In this document: piece after piece, positions 43,300 to 54,212 of the stretch
Position numbering within the stretch: position 1 is the stretch's first letter
How the letters are laid out: every line of letters begins with the position of its first letter
Origin: Cyanophora paradoxa
Taxonomy: Eukaryota; Glaucocystophyceae; Cyanophorales; Cyanophoraceae
Assembly (NCBI GenBank): GCA_004431415.1
Contig: QPMI01000097.1
Location: forward strand, 62,001-126,000
Reading direction: 5' to 3'
Length of the DNA stretch: 64,000 nt
Translations under genes and position numbers: made by a program
The notes under the pieces: generated by a model
The model's database searches: none
Seen by the model: the letters and a program-made list of their open reading frames with translations, nothing else
Told to the model about the DNA's origin: nothing

Positions 43300-43530
43300 C
43301 GACCCCCGCCGCCACAAGACGCGATGCAGCACCACGCCGCGCGTGCGGGCACATGTAGCTCTAGCTAGCCAGGGTGTCCGCGGGGAGGCGCATTACTCTC
43401 CTTAGGGGGCCACGCAGGGCCCGGCCCGCGGCCGGCCAGCTCGCTGGTGGGCTGGGCCCGCGGCCGCGGCGGCCGCAGTGTACATCCCACACTTGTAGCC
43501 CGGACCTGCGTTTTAGTACGTGTCCAAATG
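43300..43530 (-). repeat. Dispersed repeat family R, copy 5
   Basis: In reverse orientation it runs from GTACTAAAACGCAGGTCCGG (near 43530) to GACGCGATGCAGCACCACGC-type sequence near 43310. It abuts the USP fragment. Confidence 0.85.
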
Positions 43531-43734
43531 TGAATTTGACGTGCTAACTGTTCTGACTAGCTAGGGTCCACGGTCAGCGACCGCAAGGCCGGGCAACGCC
43601 ACGCCGTGATTCACGATCTCGCCCGGGCTCATTTGCTCCTGTCCCGCCAGAGTCCTAAGGGAAAAGAATGCTACTTGATTTCAGAGGCAACTGGCAACCC
43701 GTACGCGTGTTTTGAAAACACTCGAAGCCAGTGT

Positions 43735-43870
43735 CCGCGGGAGGCGCATCACTCCCCCTAGAGGGCAACGCAGGGCCGGGCCAGCTTGCTGGTGGTCTGG
43801 GCCTGCAGTGTCGGTGCCACAGTGTGTCCCACACTTGTAGCCCGGACCTGCGTTTTGAGTACGTGTCCTA
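43735..43870 (-). repeat. Dispersed repeat family R, copy 6 (diverged, truncated)
   Basis: Contains GGACACGTACTCAAAACGC, GTCCGGGCTACAAGTGTGGG and a CCTCTAGGGGGAGTGATGCG variant. It is more diverged than the other copies, so probably older. Confidence 0.75.
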
Positions 43871-44027
43871 CTGCGACAGTGATACCGTAAGGTAATCGCC
43901 TCGAACGAATTCGGGGGCCTCCGGCGCACCGCGTCACGTTGCTTGCACCCACGGCTGAAGAATGGAAACGCTGACCGTAATACCGTAGCTGTGATGCTGT
44001 CAAACAAAGGTTGTTAAAGCACGGAGC

Positions 44028-44775
44028 TCAAACGAACCCTGGATAAGGGGTGAAGTCTAGATCGTCACTCTCTGAAGCTGCACAGACCTCGACAAACGCG
44101 GTCAGCTGCTGGGAATCCACGTCCGTGACCTCTCCTGAGCATCAAAATCAGTAGCTGTGTCAATCAAAAATCCTATCCTGATCCTATCCTGGGCCTCCTT
44201 AGTGTGTACATGTCGAAACTAGTAAAAATCCTGCTGCACCTGCTTTCCAGCCGTCTCCGGGGAACATCACCTTCACGCCTCGCTTCACGGTGAACCCATC
44301 ATCCGTTTCGATGCTGTCCTGGAGACGCACTTCAGGTAGATCATCGAATAGTCGATCGGTGCTCTTCTCGGCCAGCTTCTTCTTTTCGGCAGATTTCTTC
44401 ACTTGATCTTTTTGGGGGTTTCGCGAGATCAGACGTTTGATTTGGCTCGCCTTCCGCCACGTATCATGCTTCTTGCTCCATCCGATATAGTGAACGAAAT
44501 ACTGCGGATAACTTAGTAAGGTTAACGTTCGTGATTGAATAGCGCACTTCGAAAACCGCCGTGCCGTTCTCAGCAGGCAACTCCCGTGTTTTGATAACCT
44601 TCGCTTTGTAAACTCCTCCGCTCTTGTCTTCCGCCTCGACTTCGTCGCCTATCTCGTATGCAATCGGCGCTTGATCGCTGGCCGTGGCCAGCGCCGACCG
44701 TTTGCTTTGCCGCCTGCTACTGCTGTCCGCGTCTTCTGATGTTGCTGGAGCGGAGCGCTTCGCTCTTCGGCTCAT
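44028..44775 (-). CDS. Chromo-barrel (MRG/Esa1-type) domain protein, 198 aa, three exons
   Basis: Exons 44775-44548, 44501-44240 and 44134-44028 join in frame with GT-AG introns of 46 bp (44502-44547) and 105 bp (44135-44239). A basic Ser/Arg-rich N-terminus precedes the chromo-barrel: YEIGDEVEAEDKSGGVYKAK, then, across the first junction, FEYFVHYIGWSKKHDTWRKA. A Lys-rich segment (VKKSAEKKKLAEK) and a second short barrel-like motif (VKRGVKVMFPGDGWKAGEVT) follow. Such domains bind methylated histone tails in MRG15/Eaf3/MSL3 and MYST acetyltransferase complexes (family knowledge). No MRG or MYST domain follows, so this is a stand-alone reader or a Tudor-like adaptor. Nuclear location is inferred. 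Confidence 0.75.
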
Positions 44776-46379
44776 CGACGTGCCGCTCGACAGGCCTGAG
44801 CGCGAACAAGTCGATCCGTCGACTACTGAGCGGAAACGCGTCAATGTTACGTCGCGCCAGCGGCCCAGCGCTAGCCGCCCTAGCGATGCGGGTGCCTGCC
44901 GAATGTGAAAAGCTCGGCGTGCGCGGACCTGGGAAGCGAACGTGACAACCTAGCGCTAGACTTTGGGGCTAGCTGCAGCTGGCGCTGATCGATCTAAATC
45001 GGCGGAGCACCCAATTCGAAGCACATTTGAACTGTGTACCCCATTTGAACTGTGAATTCGAAGCACATTCGAATTCCTTTAATCGGACTCTACGTAAGCC
45101 AATATGCATCTGATTGGACGGGAAGTTTGGACGTCTTTCGAATTCCCGGTAACGTTTAACGGCGAGGGCCGTACCAGTTCACAGATGCCAGCTCCGAGGA
45201 GCTCGCGAAAGTTGGACTAACGCCGCACTAGGCCTCCTCTGTACTTCGAGAAACATGCAGGCTGCAGACAGAACGTCTACAAGCTAGACGGATCTCAACT
45301 TTGGGGCTCCAGTTCGTGGGATTGGACCACGAGGGGCGCCCAGCCCGCCATCCGATGATCCACCGCCGGAGCGGCTTCGGTCGGCCCGCGGGGGGCCGGG
45401 GAGCCTGCGCACAGCGGCGGCGCGCGCGCGCGCGAGGTCAGGTCACGCGCACGGGCAGGATTTGATCTCGAGATCGAGACAAGCTCCGCACCCGAGATCA
45501 TCGGATGGCGCCACGGGATGTGGCGCGCTGAAGTCAAAGCGCTGCTGAGCGCGGCCCGAGCTGCGAGGCGCGCGCGCGCGACGAGCTCGAGGTCAGGAAT
45601 ATTACGGCGCGCGCGGGGGAGAGGCTCGAGCTCACGCTGCTACGGGAGCGCCAGGGTTGCCGCGGCGCTGCTTCGAATTCGACAGGCTCATGCACGGAAG
45701 CGAAGCTGGAGGAGGCCTGCGCGGCGTGCGCGCGCGTGCGAAAGGTCAGCGAATTTATATTCTAAGGATATCGGTAGGTCAGCGGTACCGCATTATGAGG
45801 TGCAGCATGCGCACGGACCTTCGCCCCGGCCGCGCGTTGCCGCGCGACCACGCCTGGTGGCAATTTACCGATCAGGTCCGGTGGCAATTCCGAGTTCAAT
45901 GACCGCAGAACCAGTCTTGGGCCCTTTTATACAAGCTATATTATATATATATATATCCCCAGATCTAGAGGGGATCTCGTCCTTGAGCTCGATCTCGTCT
46001 CAGAAGAGCCTAGTTTACGGTGCTGCTAGGCTTAGCCATGCGTGCTGTGCAGTTCTAGCAGGCTGGCAGCGAGAGCGAGCAGAGCTGGTATTCCAGGAGC
46101 AAGCACAAGTACAGGGTACAAGTGTGTCACCCGGGGTGTGAGCCCGGGAGGGGTACATGAAAAGTAGTGGGGGTCCAATCGGCGCACTCGATACGAGCGC
46201 TGCGGAGACTAAGGCCAAGCACTGCCAGTAGCGAGACTCGGGGCGCCGGCTCCTGACGGCATAAAGCCGTGAGGCAATACGTCCTATAGATATATATATA
46301 TCCAGGTCCTATAGCTCGATCTCGTCCTATAGCTATAGCTCCTCTGGGCGGGAGGCTCGTCGATCGAGTGCGCCCCCGT
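44776..46379. other. Intergenic, no supported gene
   Basis: Contains CGCGCGCG runs (45420-45580), a TATATATATATATC tract (45943-45957) with a related TATATATATATCC near 46290, and GATCTCGAGATCGAGA-type palindromes. Open frames here lack family features. Confidence 0.4.
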
Positions 46380-46748
46380 TGCTTTGATTTGGATCTCCAG
46401 GCCTTTCGATCTCGATCTGACCCCTTTTGGCGCCCCCCGGCGTCCACCGCAGGCTGACTCCATGTCGGGCCCCCCCCAGGGCCTGTAGGGGCTCCCGCCA
46501 CCGCCCCGACTCGGCGAGGCGACCCCCCGCCGCCACAAGACGCGATGCAGCACAACGCCGTGCGGGCACATGTAGCTCTAGCTAGCCAGGGTGTCCGCGG
46601 GGAGGCGCATTACTCTCCTTAGGGGGCCACGCAGGGCCCTGCTGGCCGGCCAGCTCGCGATGGTGGGCTGGGCCCGCGGCCGCGGCGGCCGCAGTGTACA
46701 TCCCACACTTGTAGCCCGGACCTGCGTTTTAGTACGTGTCCAAATGCG
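46380..46748 (-). repeat. Dispersed repeat family R, copy 7 (longest)
   Basis: In reverse orientation it includes the common body and the extra 3' part (TGCGGTGGACGCCGGGGGGC, TCAGATCGAGATCGAAAGGC, CTGGAGATCCAAATCAAAGC) that is isolated at 18640-18760. It defines the longest form, about 370 bp. Confidence 0.85.
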
Positions 46749-46947
46749 AAGGGTCATGGCCATGCACAGCGCTTGTCTTCGATTGAGATAAAGATGCCAC
46801 TATAGCTATTATAGCTAAAGAAGGGCCATTGCCGCTCCTATGAAGCGAACTTTCCAGTCCTCAAGGCTCAACCCATCAATGACTGTGTCGCTGACGCAGG
46901 CAGCTCCTCGCTGCTCAGACCTACATTCCGAACAGTCACGAATGAAC

Positions 46948-49524
46948 TTAGATCATGATTGGAGAAAGGGGCACGGACCAATCCTGTGCAACATCCCACG
47001 CACGCGGCAGTCCAGCAAGGGCAGCATCTGTCTGCGTCTTTCGGATCTCGAGGTTGCTTATCTGAGCTTGTAGCTGCCTTGCTGCCAGCTGAAGAACTGC
47101 TTCAAGGGTCTTCTCCACTTGTGCTTGCGCTCTGTGCTTTTCCCCGGCTCCAATTGCACGACGCCAAGAGGACAGATCGGTTTGCATTTGAAGAGCTACT
47201 GGACTCGAGTTATACTTCCATGCTGCATTGGACAGGGAAAGAGAGCAGACCTTCGAGCTTGAGTGCGCGAAGATGCGCCAAAATCTGTGAACTTGACTGA
47301 CGAGGAACAATTTGAAGAGCCGGCTCTAAGATGGCTGCGATTGGTTCAAGATTCCCAGAGTTGGTTGGCAGTGGAGGAAGCCTGGACGTTGCGAAAGCCG
47401 CCATCTGCCTCAGAAAAAGTCGGACGAAGTGAGTGAAATAGGCAAGTTCTCGGTTTCAACCACCAACCTCTGCTCGGGAGGCATCGCTGAGCTCTTGCGC
47501 CAAGTGAGCTGCGCACTCCAAGCTTCCAAGCACAGATTTTATGCCATACAGAGCCATCTGAAACCAGATCAGTTCAAGCAGGCAGAGCAGATCATAGAAA
47601 AAACTTACCTGTTCATGTCTTATCACCAGTGCACTTAAACTTTCGTTGTTAGCCACAAATTGGCGTGCAAACTCATCAGTCATTCCCTGACATTTGTTGA
47701 AGGTGTTTGATAATATTGAAGACTACGATGCACACACCTTGCCAGAGAGTGCAGAAAATAGTTTTCCAGGTGTAGAAGTGGATGTCGGTCTCATAGGCTC
47801 TGGGATCTTTCGAAACCAAGTGAAACCAGAGAAAATGGAAGACAGACGGAAGATGGGGTGGCCGGCGCACTTGCAAAGCGTCGTGCATTTCATGCAACTC
47901 TTTTTCAAGTGCAGCCAGCAATTCCCACTCGAAGAAGGCTGAATGATGTGTGATCCATGTTCTGATGACAATGAGATCAATTCATTACTAATGTTTGCTC
48001 AACGCACTGAGCGGATCCCTCCAGAAAACGTAGCAGATCGGTCAGGACTGGATGTGTGAGTTCTTCTGTCTTGTGTTTTGAAAGGGCCCCTGTTCGTTCA
48101 TCGGCAATATGGAGATCTTGCCACTTGCTGTCGATCAAGTCAGGAAGGAACATAAGAAACTGAAACGGGCGGCTCATTCAGCTCTTACAGTAATGATGAT
48201 GTGAGAGCATGCCGAGGGGATGCATCCGTAGTGTTAGTGAAATCTTGTGCGATCTCAGGTCGCCCAACTTCATCCTGGGCCCTTGCACACATCGAAAGGG
48301 CTTGTGACAGTATGTCACTAGGGCGAGCTCCTCCATTCTGTGCATGCACAACGTATTAGAGAGACTGATTCCAGGGCACACTGAAGATGTTTCTCCACAC
48401 ACTACCAGACTTGAGGCAATAGCATTCTCGAACTGCAAGCATCATCACCGATCTGCACGACACAGAGTATGAAAGAATGCAAACCTCATTCTTTGCTTCA
48501 GTTGAGACTGCTTCAGTGAGCGCCTGATCGCGTGGAGACGCTTTGCTGAGTTCTAAGTGAACCAACTGCCGTCAGACCAAGTGCAAAGGGTGGAAAACCT
48601 TGGTTTGCACTGCAACGTCGCAAGGCTGTCCTGGAAAAGCAGATTCCTCGTTGCCTCGATCGCATTTGCAACTACATTTTGCACATCATCTGTTTGTTTG
48701 TCCTGACCGGGATACTCTGGATGTGTTTCTGTTATTCTGGTTGGACAAGAGCTCAAACGCGAGGCAAACAGGCGCGAATCGGAGGGAACGTGCACCTACT
48801 CGGCTTCATCTCCAAGGCTTCCACGGCTGTCTCAAGACGCTGAGCAAAGCCTCGGGTCCGGATGACTGCTTCACCTGTGCGTAGCACAAAAGCCCCCGTA
48901 ATAACTGAGCGAGTCTGCCGTTGCTCGACAGGCTCCTTTGCCATCAATAGCTTTTCCTCTGCACGCGGTCAACGCAGCAAGCCGTGCAGGCAGCATTTCT
49001 GTTATCTGCACCTGCAGCCTGCAACTCGGCTTTGAGGTGTTCAACCTCGACTTGTAAGGAATCGATGTTCTGCCTCGTTGCTAACACCTCTTCGAGGATC
49101 TCTTCGTGCTCAGCGCAAGCCTCCTCGTGCTCCGAGTCGGCGATGGCAAGTTCATGACGCTTGGTTTGACTTCGGAAGTTCGAACAATGCAATCAAGGGC
49201 GAGCGTCGGAAGAGCCCACAAAAAAAGCTTCACAGAAGTGCAAGGATACAGCAGGATGTTCTCCCGTATGTCGCGTGAACGACTGGCGGACCGATCAGAT
49301 CAAATTCGGTGACACTGGCTACCCACGCACACTGATGAGAGAACGTGCTCCTCAAGAAATGCGAGGAGAGGCGCGGTGCTCGGCTTGAAAATCTTGCGCA
49401 TGGTGCTAGGCGTCACCTCCGCGGCCGGAAGAAGGGAAGCGGCCCAGTTAGATAGGCGCTCCCCCGCTTGCACGACGCCGTCGCCGCTCATTTGCAACGC
49501 TGTAGGGCACGGCGTCATCGGCAT
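46948..49524 (-). CDS. Augmin subunit HAUS5-like coiled-coil protein, multi-exon
   Basis: Exon 1 (49524-49331) and exon 2 (starting 49282) join in frame to read LSNWAASLLPAAEVTPSTMR, KIFKPSTAPLLAFLEEHV, then LSSVRSRDIRENILLY. This matches the N-terminal HAUS5 pattern (W near the start, FL.EHV, then IR.NLL.Y) (family knowledge). Many short coiled-coil exons follow to the stop at 46948-46950, for example HELAIADSEHEEACAEHEEI, LQVEVEHLKAELQAAG, RLETAVEALEM, VHLELSKASPRDQALTEAVS, FLMFLPDLIDSKWQDLHIAD, MALYGIKSVLGSLECAAHLA, KHRAQAQVEKTLEAVLQLAA. HAUS5 is part of augmin, which recruits gamma-tubulin to existing microtubules. Start context and the 48-bp intron 49283-49330 are clear; later exon joins are not all resolved. 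An unrelated coiled-coil protein remains possible. Confidence 0.55.
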
Positions 49525-49951
49525 CGATGCTTCCGGGCGCCACTCTGGGTCGTGAAGTTCGAGCGACGTCAACGCGCGCACCGTTCGTTAACAGACGAGC
49601 GACTAGCTGTAAGATAAACGCAGCTAGCTGTAAGCTGCGGCACGTTGTCTCATGGTCTACCGGGCCGGGGCCGACCGCGTGTTTGAAACCGCGTGTACGG
49701 GGGGTCGTAGTCTCGTAGACCCCTAATCGAGAAGGAAACGTCTAACCCCTAATCGTGATCGTCATTGCACTTGGACGTCGACGGGGTTTCGCGGCCATTA
49801 CTAAACAAGTCTCCCCCGAATTTGAACGCTGCCACGCGCGCAGCCGCATGCTGCAGAAGCCCACAAGGCCCTTCATGACAGCGCCATTCGCTTTCGCGAG
49901 CCTTCATGACAGCGCCATTCGCTTTCACAACACAAGACAAATTGGGTTCAC
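49525..49951. other. Intergenic, nothing recognised
   Basis: Holds a 33-bp direct repeat (CTTCATGACAGCGCCATTCG CTTTC, about 49872 and 49903) just downstream of the polyproline gene's stop. Confidence 0.5.
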
Positions 49952-52868
49952 CTAATAGTTGAATGCGCCCGGAGGAGGTGGCGGCGGCGGCGGACCACTG
50001 CCGAATGACGGGGGCGGGGGCGGGGGCGGTGCAAAGCCACCGGGAGGCGGAGGGGGCGGTCCGCCAAAGCCACTCGGCGGCGGGGGTGGGGGCCCAGTGA
50101 ATCCACTGGGAGGTCGCGGGGGCGGCGGAGCGCCAAAGCCACCGGGAGGGGGCGGAGGTGCCCCAAAGTTGCTTGGGGGCGGCGGGGGCGGCGCTCCATA
50201 CGACGGCACACTGGGAGGCCGCGGGGCTCCACCTGGAGGAGGCGGGGCACTGATTCCGCCAGGGCGGAAGGATCCGCCTGTCGGCGGCGCGGGGGGGCGC
50301 CCAAGAGGACCTGCTTTGCGGTTTGAAAAACGCAGAAACCGGGGCATGCTATATCGCACCCATGGGGGCTGGCGAGCCGCTCGGGCGTATGCCACCGGAG
50401 GTAATAGGCCCCGATGGACGATAGGATCCGGAAATCGGACTGGGTGCCGTGTTGGGGCGCCCCGCGGCATTGTACCCCGGCGGAGGGGGAGGTGAACCCA
50501 GCGTGCCCGGGGGAGCGCGCTGCGGCGGCTGCGAAGGAGGAGGAGGCGGCGGGGGCGGTCCAGCAGGGCGCTGATTTCCGGAGGGCGCAGGCGGCGCAGG
50601 TGGCGGGGACGAGGCGGGGCGGCCGAATGAAGGAGCTGACGACGTAGGGGGCGGCCGAGTGCCGGTGCCTGGATAGCGAATTCGGCTCTCGCGTCCACTA
50701 CGCGAGCCTGGGGGCAACGCACCAATCGGAGCACCGCGCCCGAAGCTGGGGGCAACGCCCGTGGAGCCGAGCTGGCCCGGAGGCCGGTACTGCGTTGGGC
50801 CGTATCTGTAAAACAGGAAGCGGTCAGACTGAAGTGGAGGAAGACAAGGACAAGAAAACAACTGGCACCCAGGGGGCTTCGGAGGAGGCGCAGCTGGCAG
50901 AACAGAGCGAAGTAAGTTCATCGAAGAGCATCAGATTCAGAAAAGGAACCTACGTGGGAGAACCCCGGGCGGCGCCTTGCGTGGAGTCCCACTCGGGGCC
51001 GGAGGAGGAGGGCCTGCACCAAGCATCACCATACGACGACAAACCCGAATAGGAAAGACATGCTCACCCGGCGGGCGCTTGTTCGGTGGAGGCGCCGGAG
51101 GAGCTGGCCCTGCTCGATTGTTTCGTTCAAGATATGGAAAAAACGAAAGGATTCGCTTGCAATCGTCAACGAACCGGTCGGGCGAGCTGCCCACAAAAAT
51201 TAGAAATTTTCAATTTGCATGTGCGCGCATAAGACCAGGCGCACCGGAGCCTCGGCCACCCGCTGGGCGGCCTGCATCGGAGAACAGCGCTCCGCCTTCG
51301 TACTCGAACGGCTTTTGACTAGCGGAACCGAAAAGCGACTGCTCTGCCATGAGTTTCTGGTTGCTGCCGAAGCGGATCTCCCCACGGTTTCCTGTCGGAT
51401 CATCGAAGCGGCGCTGCTGCTCCTGAATTGCGCTCAAACGATCCTGCAGAGGGCCCGACATCTTGGACGACGGGCGTACAGGCCCGCCCGGTACAATGCC
51501 CGTGCGAATCGCTGGTTGGCCAGGGCTGGGTCCGACTCCACCGAAAGACAGGCGAGGCGGCAGAACAGTAGGGCCGGACGAGCGAGAGCTCGACCGTTCG
51601 TCGAACATGCCTCCAGAAGGTAGCCCTGCACGAGGGAGCCTCGTCAGAATGGTACTCGATGTCCTCGCCGGGCTTCGAGCCGCACCCGACATACGACCCG
51701 TCAGCTCAGCCTCGATCATGTCCAGTCGTTGCTGGCTGAACTGGCTCGAAGAGCGCACGCGCTCCGCGGGGACACCAGAGTCAGAAACGTTCCGCACGAT
51801 CCCGTCAAGCTGTAAAGCGGTTAGCGGGCCTTCGAATGTGCGTCGGACCGCACACCTTGCGACCAGTGGATCGGCAACGGTCAAGATCCTGCAGCAGCAC
51901 CGACCGCATACGGTCTTGCTCTTCCGGGGGCAGCGTTTGCAATGCGCCATTCTGAAAGCGCGCAGTCAGACCGAGCACCAGCGAAAAAAACAGTTGCAAG
52001 ACGCACCAGCGAGCGCATCAGCGACTCATAGTGTGACGAAGAGGTCTCAAGCATGGTGACAAGGCCGTCTTTGTCACCGATGAGACGTTCGTTCTCCTCG
52101 TACAGGTAGTCGTTCTGGTGCTGCAGTGCTTCAATCTCCGGACCTCCGAACGCCTTCGAGCCTCGCCCAGGAACACCACGAGGCAGCCCAAGCTTCTCGC
52201 GGAGCATGTCATTCTCGTGCTCCAGTTCGCGGACACGATAGTCCTGATACGAGTCTCCGGATGCCTCACGACCGCCCTTGATGTACTGGAGCTCTTCCTG
52301 GACCTATTCGCGCGAACGAGTAAGAGTGCATTGATGCTTAACATGCGGTCGCGTGAATGGGCACGGAGGACCGCCCGCACCCGGAGAAAGTTGTGTCCGC
52401 GGAGTCGGCTCTCAGATTCAAAAGCCAGGTTCTCCAGGTGAGAGACGCAGGCCTGCAGTTTGCGCTGAATCTCCATGTAGCGAGCCTCAGAGTCGGCGAG
52501 TTTCGCGGTAATGCGTTCAATCTGCAGCGGCATAAGCAAGGCGAGCTCCGGCGTGCGGGAAAATGGACCTCCTGGGTCTTCATGTTCAACGATTGCACTG
52601 CGCAAGAAGGAAAAACGCGGAGGTGCGCACGACGTTAGCACATGAGGACGCGAGAAGGTGCAAACGGTTTTTCGACGCCCGCATCGGAGGGCCGACGAGA
52701 GCTTAGATAAACGATGTCTGACGCACTCATAACATCGTTGAGCACGACATGCTCGACCTTCGCTCCACCGCCGACGCGAACTCCATCAAACGGTGCGGCG
52801 CCGGCCGCATATGCTCGCCCGGACGCCCGCCCGAGGCTAGCGGTGCCGTTCATGGCACGGCTCTTCAT
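49952..52868 (-). CDS. Coiled-coil protein with polyproline C-terminal tail
   Basis: The ATG at 52868 starts MKSRAMNGTASLGRASGRAY. Exon 1 (52868-52642) joins exon 2 (from 52597) across a 44-bp intron. Coiled-coil blocks follow: LQIERITAKLADSEARYMEI, QRKLQACVSHLENLAFESES, then QEELQYIKGGREASGDSYQD, RVRELEHENDMLREKLGLPR, IEALQHQNDYLYEENERLIG, then LPPEEQDRMRSVLLQDLDR and SQQRLDMIEAELTGRM. The second half is Gly/Pro/Ser-rich and ends in repeated P6-8 runs separated by SGFGG/GGFA-type linkers, terminating AFNY at the TAG at 49952-49954. The tail is like profilin/SH3/EVH1-binding regions of formins or WASP proteins, but no FH2 or WH2 domain is seen. An actin link is inferred only. Exon joins within 51.0-49.95 kb are approximate. 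Confidence 0.65.
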
Positions 52869-53410
52869 CGCCGCCGCCTTTCAACGGCGAAAGAGAGAGC
52901 CCTTTTTTTACAGGGGGTACAGTTGTACAGTTCGACCTCCCGCCCAGCCTGCAGCTGAGAGGTACCGGTTGCAATTGCAATTGGACGTCAACGCGTACGG
53001 GTCGTTCGAATTCGGCCTTCGAATTCGTCGACGTCTTTCACGGTTCCGACGTCGACGGCGCCGGCGAAGTACTAGTTCGAATTCGATTAGCTAGCTTTAG
53101 CCTACGAAGTACTAGTTCGGCCCGGCTCAGCCTACAGCTTTAGCTAGCCATAGCTATACTATGATCTAGTGCCGCAACTAGCAACGGTTCCGAACTCGTC
53201 CTTCGTCCTCCGGATGAGATCCGACCTTGAGCTTGCGGATTCGGCGCGAGTTCGAATTCGAACATATCCGATCGATTCCGATCATGTCAGATCGGCCCAT
53301 GTCAATTGCACATGCACTGGTAATGCCTCAAAGAGCGTCGAGCTTATTATCAGCGGCCCGGAGACGACGAGCTTGGGAGGGGACGAGAAAAAGCATTTCG
53401 CCAGTTGCTG
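52869..53410. other. Intergenic, no gene
   Basis: Dense in short palindromes (TTCGAATTCG, GACGTCGACGGCGCCG, CTAGCTAG) around 52975-53160. No coding signal. Confidence 0.4.
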
Positions 53411-54039
53411 CTACTTCCGGGAAACGTATTTCTTGCGTGACACGATCGTTGTCAGATACAGGAGCCCGCTCGAGAAGATGATGCTGCGCCGCGCCATCAG
53501 CGCATGCGTCGAACGCGGCAACGTCGCGCAGTGCGGCCGCACCAGGTCGTTGCGCATACACCGTGCACCGAGGCCGCAGCCATCACCGCGATGATAAGGG
53601 CGAAAACGACTGCGCGACACACAAATGAGCGGCCAACTAAAAGCTGCTGCTGCGCGTCGCGCAGACGGAACATTGCGAGCTATTGTGAGCTACGCGACGA
53701 ACCCTCAAACCACTTCGCCTGCGCGTTGCGGGAGAACACCTGCTCCACGTTGCTGATGAACTGAGCGGCGCGGTGAGCGATGAGCACGCCGCGGCGGTGA
53801 GCTCTAAAGTCGGCGAGGGGGGCTCACAGTGAGGACGAAAAGAAACAGGATGGCGCTGATGAACCCGCCGACAATGGTCATCCCTTTCGTGGAGGCCAGC
53901 GTCGCAGACCCCAGCTGGAGGCCAGAGATCGTCATGATGGACAGGATGAACGATAGAAACGCCGAAGTGCCCGCAGAGGTGGCTGCGCGTGTTCGAGTCA
54001 GCGAACATCGGCCGGTCAACTAGGCATCGCACTAGGCAT
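53411..54039 (-). CDS. KRTCAP2: KRTCAP2-like oligosaccharyltransferase subunit, 119 aa, five exons
   Basis: Small ER membrane subunit of the oligosaccharyltransferase complex that helps couple N-glycosylation to the translocon (family knowledge). Exons 53982-53828, 53760-53703, 53609-53543 and 53483-53411 join in frame with GT-AG introns of 67, 93 and 59 bp. The protein reads TSAGTSAFLSFILSIMTISG, LQLGSATLASTKGMTIVGGF, FISNVEQVFSRNAQAKWFEV, ALIIAVMAAASVHGVCATTC and IIFSSGLLYLTTIVSRK. It keeps the family's LAST...TI.GG, NN/N.E..F....QAK and V.GVC.TTC.IFS blocks. The start is probably a 7-nt microexon ATGCCTA at 54039-54033 (giving MPTTSAGTS); an identical ATGCCTA at 54027-54021 is an equal alternative because the region is duplicated. 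Length is slightly below human (136). Confidence 0.88.
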
Positions 54040-54212
54040 AGGAGTCAGCGAACATCGGTCCGCGAGAGCGAACCCATCGCTCTGGCGATGCGCTGCTGTC
54101 GGGTTGATCAGGCAGCTCACTGAGCTCAGCAAGTGTACGGGTATACCGAAGACGCTGAAGACGGGTAGAGCAGCCAGTTTTTGAACTCAGGCCCGACCAG
54201 GGCAGCCGCCGT
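54040..54212. promoter_or_regulatory. Region between divergent KRTCAP2 and ASH-domain genes
   Basis: 173 bp between putative starts. It includes one copy of the 17-bp direct repeat GAGTCAGCGAACATCGG (54041-54057; the other is 53994-54010, inside the first KRTCAP2 intron). Bidirectional promoter inferred. Confidence 0.4.

Noticed and set aside
49959-50495. Gly-rich plus-strand frame
   Set aside because: It is the complement of the polyproline tail of the minus-strand gene; Pro codons read as Gly on the other strand.
50349-52868. Formin or WASP assignment for the polyproline gene
   Set aside because: Polyproline alone is not enough. No FH2, WH1, CRIB or WH2 signature is visible.
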